12,218 bases of DNA from Chthoniobacterales bacterium (GTDB lineage Bacteria; Verrucomicrobiota; Verrucomicrobiia; Chthoniobacterales; UBA10450), in the NCBI GenBank assembly GCA_013695905.1, contig JACCZQ010000141.1, positions 1 to 12,218 on the forward strand. The letters are read 5' to 3'. This document shows, one piece after another, positions 5,727-11,505 of the stretch. The notes under the pieces are model-generated. The model saw nothing but the letters and a program-made list of their open reading frames with translations. It was not told where the DNA came from and did not search any database. Position numbers and translations under genes: made by a program. How positions within the stretch are numbered: the first letter of the stretch is position 1; each line of letters starts with the position of its first letter.

Positions 5727-6650
5727 CTACAACGCCGGCAGATGAATCGTCGCGATCATGCAGCGGGCGCTGCCACCCGCCAGCTCGATCGTCGGCAACG
5801 TGAGCGGCACCAGCCGCGCGAATCCCGCCAGAGTGCCGCGCTGTGTCTGCGACAACGACGCCGCGGCCCGCGCCGATAACACGAGCAGCTTGCCGCTCTG
5901 GTTGTGCAACTCGATCGCGTTCCCGGCAAACTCGGCGATCTGCTCCTGCGACAGCTCGATGACTTCGTGCCCCGTCGCCTCCAGCAGGTTCTGCACGCCC
6001 ACGCGTTCGGCTTCATCCGGGATGCAGTCGGTGCCGAGCAGCGCGAACCCCGAGCCGACACACATCATCACGTTGGTGTGATAGATCGGCTGCCCGTCCG
6101 CGCTGACGCTGCGGAACTTCACCGGCTCGTAGCCGAAGTCGGAGCAAAACCGCTCCAGCACTTCCACGTGGGTCCGCTGCGAAAGAGAGGCGTAGGCGAG
6201 CTGGTTCACATGATCGAGCACGAGGCTGCCGGTGCCTTCGAGGCAATGCCCCTGCTCTTCGCACGAGGAGTAATCGATCACCTCGGTGATGCGGTAATGC
6301 TGTCGGAGCTCATCGAGCACATCGGGCCGGCGCTCACGGCGGCGCGCGGCGGAATACATCGGATAGAGCGCCACCCGTCCGTCATGATGAGTGGAGAACC
6401 AGTTGTTAGGGAACACTGCGTCCGGTTTCTCCGGCGTGGCGGTGTCGTCCACGACGTGCACGGTCACACCGGCCGCGCGCAACGTCTCCACCGCGGCCTC
6501 GAACTCCCGCTGCGCCGCCGCGGAAACGGCCGGCCACTCACCGGCCTCGACCGCGCGCTGAAACGCGTTATCCGCGGCGGTCTCCGGGTTCGGATAGAAC
6601 CGGTGCGGGCGGATCATGAGCACCGCGCTGGAGCTTTGCTGCACTTCCAT
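5727..6650 (-). CDS. ctlX: Guanidino-group hydrolase/amidinotransferase family, CtlX type
   Basis: The 307-residue protein belongs to the arginine deiminase/amidinotransferase fold, whose members attack a guanidine or ureido carbon through a catalytic cysteine. Visible landmarks are DAVFPNNWFSTH (77-88), the acidic LEGTGSLVLD (137-146), IYHTNVMMCVG with the likely catalytic His191 (189-199), and the C-terminal GGSARCMIA with Cys297 as nucleophile. This arrangement and length match proteins annotated as citrulline-utilisation hydrolase CtlX; a dimethylarginine- or arginine-directed activity cannot be excluded. The ATG at 6648-6650 is 18 bases past the ccsA stop, so the two are probably co-transcribed. 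Only a weak AGGG lies upstream. No carbamate- or ornithine-handling genes are nearby to settle the substrate. Confidence 0.85.
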   Translation of the reverse strand: MEVQQSSSAVLMIRPHRFYPNPETAADNAFQRAVEAGEWPAVSAAAQREFEAAVETLRAAGVTVHVVDDTATPEKPDAVFPNNWFSTHHDGRVALYPMYSAARRRERRPDVLDELRQHYRITEVIDYSSCEEQGHCLEGTGSLVLDHVNQLAYASLSQRTHVEVLERFCSDFGYEPVKFRSVSADGQPIYHTNVMMCVGSGFALLGTDCIPDEAERVGVQNLLEATGHEVIELSQEQIAEFAGNAIELHNQSGKLLVLSARAAASLSQTQRGTLAGFARLVPLTLPTIELAGGSARCMIATIHLPAL

Positions 6651-6668
6651 TACCCTGGCGACGACTCG

Positions 6669-8393
6669 TTAGACTGCGACCGGTTCCTCCGCCTCGGTGC
6701 GTTCCGCCGCCCGCACCTTCTGGCGGCTGGTGCGATAACGCCAGACGGCGAACCCCACGAACAGCAGATCGAACGCGACAAACGTATAGACGTAGCTTTC
6801 GCCGCCGATGCCGAAGCCGTAGCTGTGCAGCCCTTTGCCGAGGATGAAATTGACCCCGTACCAGGCCATCAAAACGGAGAGGAAACAAACGACGCTGCCG
6901 ACGGCGAGGCCGAACTGCCCCCACCAGCCGCCCAGTTTCCCGTGCAGCACGAGGATGTAGGAGAGCAGCGCGATGAGCGCCCAGGTCTCCTTCGGATCCC
7001 AGCCCCAGAAACGGCCCCAGGAGTAATTCGCCCACACGCCACCGAGAATCGTGCCGGCGGCCAGCAGCAGCACCCCGAGCTGCAGCACGCGATAGAGCCA
7101 GAAGTGCATCGGCTGATCGGCGCGCGCTTTCGCCGGATTCCACGCGTAGCGCCAGAGCAGGATGTGACCAAAACCCATCGCGAGCGCGAACGCGGCGTAG
7201 CCGAGCGTGATCGTCAGGACGTGGATGGTGAGCCAGAAATTATCCCGCAGCACCGGCACCAGCGGATCGATGCTCGACGGCATCGCGATCGGCATCTGGT
7301 GCACGAGCAACAAGGACACCAGCGACACCGGCAGCGCCGCGAGCAGATAGATGGTGGTGCGATAACGCGCGTAGAAGATCATCCCGAACACCGTCACCGC
7401 GAAGGAAACCCAGATGATCGACTCATACATGTTTGTGACCGGGGGACGACCCGCGATCACGCTGCGCAGTGTGATGGCGGCGCCGTGAAAAATTAGTCCG
7501 AGGATGGTGGCAATCACACCGCTCCACTTCAGCACGCCACCAGCGCCGCGCAGATGGGCAATGGTGAGCAGCACCAGCGCGATCCCATACGCCCAGGCGG
7601 CGCGATAGAAGCCAGCGAAGTGATTATAGAAATGTTCGGTGCGCAGCTCGCGTTCCGTCGGGTAGATCTGTGGGCTCAGGGCGCGAAGGGAATCGCGCAG
7701 CTGATTCGCCGCCCGCGCGAAGCCGAAGCTGTCGCCCTGCACATACGCGGCGGCGAACGCCTGCAGGTGCGTCTGCACTGGCTCGAATTGCTCCGCCTTG
7801 TAGTAGTCGCCATAGGCCGGCGGCACCACCCACGGGTCGGTCACTTTCGTGGCGGCGGGCAGAATGAGGAACGCGCTGCCATCCATCACGCGGGTGAGGA
7901 GGGTGAGCCGTTCGCTGACGGTGCTGACCTCCTGTTGGAGATCGTCGAGCGTCTTATCGGCCCGGCGCAGCGCGTGCACCTCGCCCGCGAGACGCTGCAA
8001 CTCGGGCAGGGTAGTGAGTTGTTGAAAGGAAAAACGCCGCGCGTTGTTCTCGATGCCGAGCTTCTGCTTCAGGTCGCTGGAGCCGACGAGCACCATCGCC
8101 TCGTTTTTCCAATCGTACGTCTCCAGCAGCGCTGAGAAGACGAAATCCGTTCCCTGCCATTTGCGGCCGTTCTGCGCCTTGTAGGTGGAGCGCCCGGTGA
8201 TTTTGGTGAGCGCTTCGCGGGCGAAGGTATCGATCGGCTTGCGGCGGCCGCCGTCCTGGATCGCGAGCAGGCCGGCTTGTTTAAAATCGAGGCCGCTGGA
8301 GTCGCCCATGACGGGCGGCGGCCCCTGCGCGATGGCAGGCGGCACCACAAGCGAGCAGAGGAACAGAGCGAGAACGAGCAGGGGCGATTTCAA
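6669..8393 (-). CDS. ccsA: Cytochrome c biogenesis protein CcsA (System II haem lyase)
   Basis: CcsA, with ResB/Ccs1, moves haem across the membrane and attaches it to apocytochromes c. The 574-residue product has a signal peptide (1-22), then a periplasmic domain of about 230 residues starting with IQDGGRRKPIDTFAREAL (45-62), and eight or so membrane helices from about 261. The WWD haem-handling motif is WANYSWGRFWGWDPKET (454-470). Candidate external haem-ligand histidines are His391 (TIHVL) and His523 (LHSYGFG), with membrane histidines such as His303 and His365. No ResB domain is present in the N-terminal half or next door, so the partner must be elsewhere or replaced. The start is TTG at 8391-8393, set by the signal peptide; no in-frame ATG precedes it. 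It heads the operon with the CtlX-like gene. Confidence 0.9.
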   Translation of the reverse strand: MKSPLLVLALFLCSLVVPPAIAQGPPPVMGDSSGLDFKQAGLLAIQDGGRRKPIDTFAREALTKITGRSTYKAQNGRKWQGTDFVFSALLETYDWKNEAMVLVGSSDLKQKLGIENNARRFSFQQLTTLPELQRLAGEVHALRRADKTLDDLQQEVSTVSERLTLLTRVMDGSAFLILPAATKVTDPWVVPPAYGDYYKAEQFEPVQTHLQAFAAAYVQGDSFGFARAANQLRDSLRALSPQIYPTERELRTEHFYNHFAGFYRAAWAYGIALVLLTIAHLRGAGGVLKWSGVIATILGLIFHGAAITLRSVIAGRPPVTNMYESIIWVSFAVTVFGMIFYARYRTTIYLLAALPVSLVSLLLVHQMPIAMPSSIDPLVPVLRDNFWLTIHVLTITLGYAAFALAMGFGHILLWRYAWNPAKARADQPMHFWLYRVLQLGVLLLAAGTILGGVWANYSWGRFWGWDPKETWALIALLSYILVLHGKLGGWWGQFGLAVGSVVCFLSVLMAWYGVNFILGKGLHSYGFGIGGESYVYTFVAFDLLFVGFAVWRYRTSRQKVRAAERTEAEEPVAV

Positions 8394-8445
8394 GCGGCTC
8401 GACTCTACGTGTATCGCGGCGGATGAACAAGGGTGCGGTGGGGAG

Positions 8446-8510
8446 GTAGTGCGAGCTTCCAGCTTGCGCCAGGATGGCGGCGGGCAACGCCAGCTGAAAG
8501 CTTCCGCTAC
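8446..8510. repeat. Inverted repeat in the divergent ccsA / 8584 promoter region
   Basis: The left arm GTAGTGCGAGCTTCCAGCTTGC (in two parts, 8446-8456 and 8457-8467) pairs with the right arm at 8489-8510, which reads as its near reverse complement with one single-base indel on each side and a few mismatches. The loop holds a small GCCA-GGA-TGGC hairpin (8468-8478). Part of the right arm recurs at 522-536, so this looks like a dispersed repeat rather than a gene-specific operator. Confidence 0.6.
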
Positions 8511-8583
8511 TCTGCGGCGGCCGATTCACGGGCGCAGGTTTCTCCTCGCGTCTGGCGGACGAGTTGTGATTTTCTGTGGCGGA

Positions 8584-9054
8584 ATGCGCGCGTGTTTTTC
8601 TCTGCGGCGACTGCTCTTTGTCGTGTTGTTGGTTTTGCTGGGGAGCAGCGGCGGCGTGTTTGCCGCGCAGCGAATTCCGGCGGAGGCGTGGCGGCGTGTG
8701 CGTGTCTACGACATGCAGGAATTGAAGAACGCAGAGCCGCCGCTGCGGCAGTTTGTGGGGGTGCGGTTTCATTACCGGCACGCGAAGATCCGGCACGTGA
8801 AGCCGACGTGGCATCAGGGCTCCATCTGGCGCTACAACCGCGGGGCGCGGGAGAACTTCGATTACATTCAGGTGATGGTCTCAACCGCCGATGTGCCGGC
8901 GTTCAAGGCCTTCCCGAGCAGCCTGGACACGGTGGGGGAGTTCACTGTTTACGGACAGATTCTGAAGGAGGTGGGGAGCGACTTTGTTTTCCTGCGACTC
9001 GTCGGGACCAAGGTGAACCGCGACAAGGCGGGCAACGCGCTGGTGAGCTGGTGA
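8584..9054 (+). CDS. Exported protein of unknown function
   Basis: The 156-residue product has a signal peptide at about 1-28 (RRLLFVVLLVLLGSSGGVFA, cut near AQR). The mature part is rich in beta-type and aromatic residues: FVGVRFHYRHAKIRHVKP (57-74), WHQGSIWRY (76-84), FDYIQVMVS (92-100), then GEFTVYGQIL and DFVFLRLVGTKV near the end. The alternation suggests a small beta-barrel, perhaps OB-like, but I do not recognise a family. I chose ATG 8584 for its signal peptide, although the frame is open from 8185. The upstream extension lies opposite ccsA and runs through the 8446-8510 repeat. GGCGGA directly before the ATG is a poor ribosome site. It is divergent from ccsA, which might hint at a shared envelope role, but this is only positional. 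Confidence 0.72.
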   Translation: MRACFSLRRLLFVVLLVLLGSSGGVFAAQRIPAEAWRRVRVYDMQELKNAEPPLRQFVGVRFHYRHAKIRHVKPTWHQGSIWRYNRGARENFDYIQVMVSTADVPAFKAFPSSLDTVGEFTVYGQILKEVGSDFVFLRLVGTKVNRDKAGNALVSW

Positions 9055-9222
9055 CTTCTTGCGCAGCCGCTCCGTCCGGCGACCTCACGAGCTGAGGAGA
9101 CGGAAACAATCCCTGCAACTCCTCGTTAAAACGGAGAGCAGGCGTCTGCCCGCAGCCGGTGATCAGGCACGCTTGGCCACCTCGGATGACCTTCGCCGCA
9201 GCAGCCAGGAGTTGAAACGAAA

Positions 9223-9253
9223 AAGCCGCCGGAGCATTGCGCTCCGGCGGCTT
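9223..9253 (-). terminator. Intrinsic terminator of the peptidoglycan-binding protein gene
   Basis: AAGCCGCCGGAGC (9223-9235) and GCTCCGGCGGCTT (9241-9253) form a perfect 13-bp stem with a five-base loop. Read on the minus strand, the stem ends in a T-run (TTTTTCGTTT). It starts 26 bases past the stop at 9280. Confidence 0.9.
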
Positions 9254-9279
9254 CTCAACCCAACTGTTATTACCTGCCG

Positions 9280-10506
9280 TTAGCTCATGCCGAGCGCATC
9301 CAGCGTCGGCTCATCGATCACTGCTGTCCGGATCAAGCCGCTGTCGGTCTGGTACGCCGTCAGCGCGCGACGGGTCAGTGGTCCGAGCAATCCGTCCACT
9401 TCCCCCTTGTAGTAGCCCATCCGCTGCAGCACGGCCTGCACCTTCGCGATGACTTGATCGGGCGGCATAGCGCGCTTGCCGACGTAGATCGGCGCGTCAT
9501 AGGCGTAGTATTCGTGCTGCGGGCTATAACCCCAGGCCGGATACCAGTAGCCGTTGTTGAAGTAGTAATAGCCACCACCAACCAGCTCGACGCGACTGTA
9601 GCGCGAGCGGTAGTACTGTGCATCGTGCCGTTCCGGACGGTAGGAGCGGTAAACTTCGTATTGGGGACCCTGCCACTGCTCCACTCCCTGGATCCGGTAG
9701 TTCTGTTGAAACGTTACCGTCGGAACCTGCTGCGGCCGAGGCTCGGCGCGGAAGGTGGAGTACTGCTGTTCGACCTGTTGCACCACCTGGGGCTCCGGTT
9801 TCTTCACGGCCGCTCCAGTTGTGGTCTGGCCGGTGGTTTGGGTCGCTTCGCTTGCGCCCGGAGATGAGTCCGGCGCGGTCGCTGCTGCCACGCTGGCAGT
9901 CGGTGACGCAGTTGCGCTTGCTGCTGCCACGCTTTCACTCGGTGACGCAGTTGCGCTTGCTGGAGTTGCGCTTGCCGTTGCTGTCGTGGTGGCGGCTGTC
10001 GGTTCGGTCGTCGCGGTGTCGGTTCCGCTTGCCGGCGTCTCGCTGGCCGCTGCGCGTGCCGGAGAAGCTGTCGCCTTCGCGCCACGCTCTTTTCCGCTGC
10101 CACGTGATTGTTGCGTCTGGCGGCCTGTCGCGCTGCTGGCTGTTCCGCTGCTTTCCGGTGTGCTTGTTTCGGTGGTCTCAGTGGCACCGCTCATTCCGGC
10201 ATCACTGGCAGCACCGCGGTTCGACGTCGCACCGCCTCGACCCTTGCCGGGTTTACCGCGGTCCTGCCCGCTCTGGGCGTTTGCGGCGCCCTGCTGCTGC
10301 GCCTCGGCTGCCTGCTGCCGGCCTGCGTTCCCGGCGTTGCCGCGGCTCTTCGCCTTCGCGTTGCCACTCTCGCCGGGTTCCGTCTGCGCCTCTTGTTTCT
10401 TGCCGCCGCGCTTAGCGGGCGACGCCTCCTCTTCCGGCTCTTGCGCAAACGCCGCTCCCGCGAGCGCCAGCGAACAGCCGATTAATAGACTCGTGAATGT
10501 TTTCAT
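9280..10506 (-). CDS. Exported peptidoglycan-binding domain protein with low-complexity linker
   Basis: The 408-residue protein has a signal peptide (1-21, ending AAFA). A long disordered part follows at about 22-240, first charged and Gly/Gln-rich, then Ala/Thr/Ser-rich. A Gln/Tyr-rich segment at about 240-345 contains ELVGGGYYYFNNGYWYPAWG. The end, from about 347 to 408 (MPPDQVIAKVQAVLQRMGYY, then GEVDGLLGPLTRRALTAYQ), is a PG_binding_1 domain, which usually docks proteins on the cell wall. No catalytic domain is visible. The protein may be a wall-associated structural or anchoring factor, by inference. The linker has two 39-base direct repeats at 9881-9958. The ATG at 10504-10506 fits the signal peptide, but no Shine-Dalgarno site is seen. 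A palindrome lies 20 bases upstream and a strong terminator follows the gene, so it is likely monocistronic. Confidence 0.85.
   Translation of the reverse strand: MKTFTSLLIGCSLALAGAAFAQEPEEEASPAKRGGKKQEAQTEPGESGNAKAKSRGNAGNAGRQQAAEAQQQGAANAQSGQDRGKPGKGRGGATSNRGAASDAGMSGATETTETSTPESSGTASSATGRQTQQSRGSGKERGAKATASPARAAASETPASGTDTATTEPTAATTTATASATPASATASPSESVAAASATASPTASVAAATAPDSSPGASEATQTTGQTTTGAAVKKPEPQVVQQVEQQYSTFRAEPRPQQVPTVTFQQNYRIQGVEQWQGPQYEVYRSYRPERHDAQYYRSRYSRVELVGGGYYYFNNGYWYPAWGYSPQHEYYAYDAPIYVGKRAMPPDQVIAKVQAVLQRMGYYKGEVDGLLGPLTRRALTAYQTDSGLIRTAVIDEPTLDALGMS
9881..9958 (-). repeat. Two 39-base tandem repeats within a coding linker
   Basis: 9881-9919 and 9920-9958 match at 36 of 39 positions. 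On the coding strand each encodes a 13-residue Ala/Ser/Thr unit of the kind ATASPxxSVAAA. The length is a multiple of three, so copy number could vary without a frameshift. Confidence 0.8.
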
Positions 10507-10525
10507 ATGAGTATTTAGTCGCGTT

Positions 10526-10552
10526 CCGGCCGTGAATTATTCAAACCGGCCG
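10526..10552. promoter_or_regulatory. Nested palindrome upstream of the peptidoglycan-binding protein gene
   Basis: CCGGCCG flanks both sides (10526-10532 and 10546-10552) of a central TGAAT-T-ATTCA palindrome (10533-10543). The element is AT-rich inside GC-rich DNA and lies 20-46 bases before the ATG at 10506, where a promoter or operator would be expected. TAAATA closer to the gene could serve as a -10 box, but no well-spaced -35 is evident. Confidence 0.35.
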
Positions 10553-10611
10553 TCGCGAGAGCACCGGTTCCGCGCGCGGGTTGCTCCTGTTTGTTAACAG
10601 TGGCTCCACGC

Positions 10612-10692
10612 GTGAGTTAGGGCGCCAGGGCGGCAGCGAAACCTCGCAATTCCGCACATACATCTCCCCACCGAGTCCTGGCGCTATCTCAC
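10612..10692. other. Long imperfect stem-loop, possible structured RNA or binding site
   Basis: The core GCGCCAGG (10622-10629) pairs perfectly with CCTGGCGC (10677-10684). The stem extends outward, past a two-base GG bulge and one mismatch, through TA/TA to GTGAG (10612-10616) with CTCAC (10688-10692), and inward through one more GC pair. In total about 16 Watson-Crick pairs enclose about 43 bases, which hold a GCGA-AACC-TCGC hairpin (10636-10647). It matches no RNA family that I can name. It could be a leader element for the minus-strand gene at 10506, a plus-strand RNA, or a repeat. Confidence 0.4.
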
Positions 10693-10752
10693 ACTTCCGC
10701 TCAGACTTACGCAGCGTTTCCGACACCCGGCGGTGCGGCATTTTAATTTCTC

Positions 10753-10842
10753 ATGCAAACGAAAAAACCTCGTTCCATCTACAACCATCGTCAGTCGCAG
10801 CGACGACCTTCTTATGGGCGCACGTTGGTGTTCCCGATTTGA
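10753..10842 (+). CDS. Doubtful 29-residue basic peptide ORF
   Basis: ATG at 10753 opens 29 codons ending in TGA at 10840-10842. The product, beginning MQTKKPRSIYNHRQSQRR, is strongly basic. Codon use (AAA, CGT, CAA) differs from the GC-ending codons of nearby genes. TTTTAATTT lies just upstream, but there is no Shine-Dalgarno site. It sits about 60 bases downstream of the stem-loop at 10612-10692. Chance is a fair explanation at this length. Confidence 0.18.
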   Translation: MQTKKPRSIYNHRQSQRRPSYGRTLVFPI

Positions 10843-10866
10843 GAACAGCAACAACACTGCCGGAAA

Positions 10867-11328
10867 TTACGCCGCGGAAGCCATCCTGCGCTGGCGATCC
10901 AGGTAAACCTTACAAACGCCCTTCATCCGCGTGAGGATGTAATACGTCGTCTGGCTCCGCACGCGCACGAGCTGTTCCCCGACGATGCGGGTGACGAAGT
11001 CGCTCGGCAGCTCGAGAATCTCCTGCGGCGTCGCGCCATCGAGGCCTTTGCAAAGAATCGCCGTCATCGCGCGCGTGAGCGTTTGCACTTCGGGACCGAG
11101 CGTCATGCGAAAGTGCGCCTTGCCTTCGTCATCCACCTGCAGGTACACGCCCACCGTATCCGCGCATTCCTCATCCTTCCGCACATCCTCGAGCACGAAC
11201 TGCTCACCTTCGCGCGGCTCCTGCTTCTTCGCGCTATCGGCATATGAGACAAGCGTCTCGCGGCGCTCCACCTCCGGCAGCATCTCAAAGAGCTCGATGA
11301 TGGAATGGAGTTTCGGGGGATAGCTCAC
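10867..11328 (-). CDS. SufE-like sulfur acceptor protein, divergent
   Basis: SufE takes persulfide sulfur from a cysteine desulfurase and passes it on for Fe-S assembly. The 153-residue product has the SufE layout: an N-terminal LHSIIELFEMLPEVERRETLV-type helix region (7-27), an active-loop cysteine (Cys55 in EECADTVGVYLQV), ALT-type helix LTRAMTAILCKGLDG (84-98), TPQEILELPSDF (100-111) and a C-terminal helix around ILTRMKGV. The usual GCxSxVW loop is replaced by ECADTVGVY, and the usual short C-terminus has an added basic end, so it is a divergent member. GTG at 11326-11328 is the start; no clear ribosome site is seen. A rhodanese sulfurtransferase lies upstream on the same strand, 177 bases away across a large repeat, which suggests related sulfur handling but not necessarily one transcript. 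Confidence 0.8.
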   Translation of the reverse strand: MSYPPKLHSIIELFEMLPEVERRETLVSYADSAKKQEPREGEQFVLEDVRKDEECADTVGVYLQVDDEGKAHFRMTLGPEVQTLTRAMTAILCKGLDGATPQEILELPSDFVTRIVGEQLVRVRSQTTYYILTRMKGVCKVYLDRQRRMASAA

Positions 11329-11375
11329 TGCGTTAACAGATAAGCGGCACCTGTGCAGATGTCATGCGGAGCCGC

Positions 11376-11472
11376 CCTGTAGCTGTCGCCCTGCGGGCGA
11401 CACGGGTATGTGTGGGCCACTCGTGCGCACGTGAGCCTATACCCGTGCGGCGCACAGCGCCGCAGCTACAGG
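11376..11472. repeat. Compound inverted repeat with a hairpin in each arm
   Basis: Two 34-base arms face each other: 11376-11409 and 11439-11472. Each has CCTGTAGCTG on the outside and CACGGGTAT on the inside (identical between arms after reverse complement), with a 15-base self-complementary insert between them. The inserts differ in sequence: TCGCCC-TGC-GGGCGA on the left, CGGCGC-ACA-GCGCCG on the right. The centre holds the palindrome CGTGCGCACG (11422-11431). It can therefore fold either as one long hairpin or as a cross of three small hairpins. It lies between the sulfurtransferase stop and the SufE-like start, and looks like a REP/BIME-type mobile repeat. Confidence 0.85.
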
Positions 11473-11505
11473 CGCGCATCGCCGCAGGTAGATGTGGAAC
11501 GTTGC

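Larger units (their letters stand above)
10553..10866. other. Gene-poor intergenic region with a long stem-loop
   Basis: This stretch between the SufE-like stop and the promoter area of the peptidoglycan-binding protein gene has no convincing gene. It contains CTGTT-TGTT-AACAG (10587-10600), the long stem-loop at 10612-10692, an AT-richer patch near 10740-10760, a doubtful 29-codon ORF at 10753, and TGTTC/GAACA (10829-10833 with 10843-10847), which may be the 3' end of the SufE-like transcript. Confidence 0.5.

Noticed and set aside
5904..7496. 530-residue plus-strand open frame
   Set aside because: It lies opposite ctlX and ccsA, both with clear family motifs, has Arg/His-rich composition typical of antisense frames in GC-rich DNA, and has no recognisable domain.
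8185..8583. N-terminal extension of the 8584 gene
   Set aside because: It runs antisense to the ccsA start and through an inverted repeat, while the signal peptide begins at the ATG at 8584.
9881..9958. Possible CRISPR-like direct repeats
   Set aside because: There are only two contiguous copies without spacers, in frame inside a coding linker.
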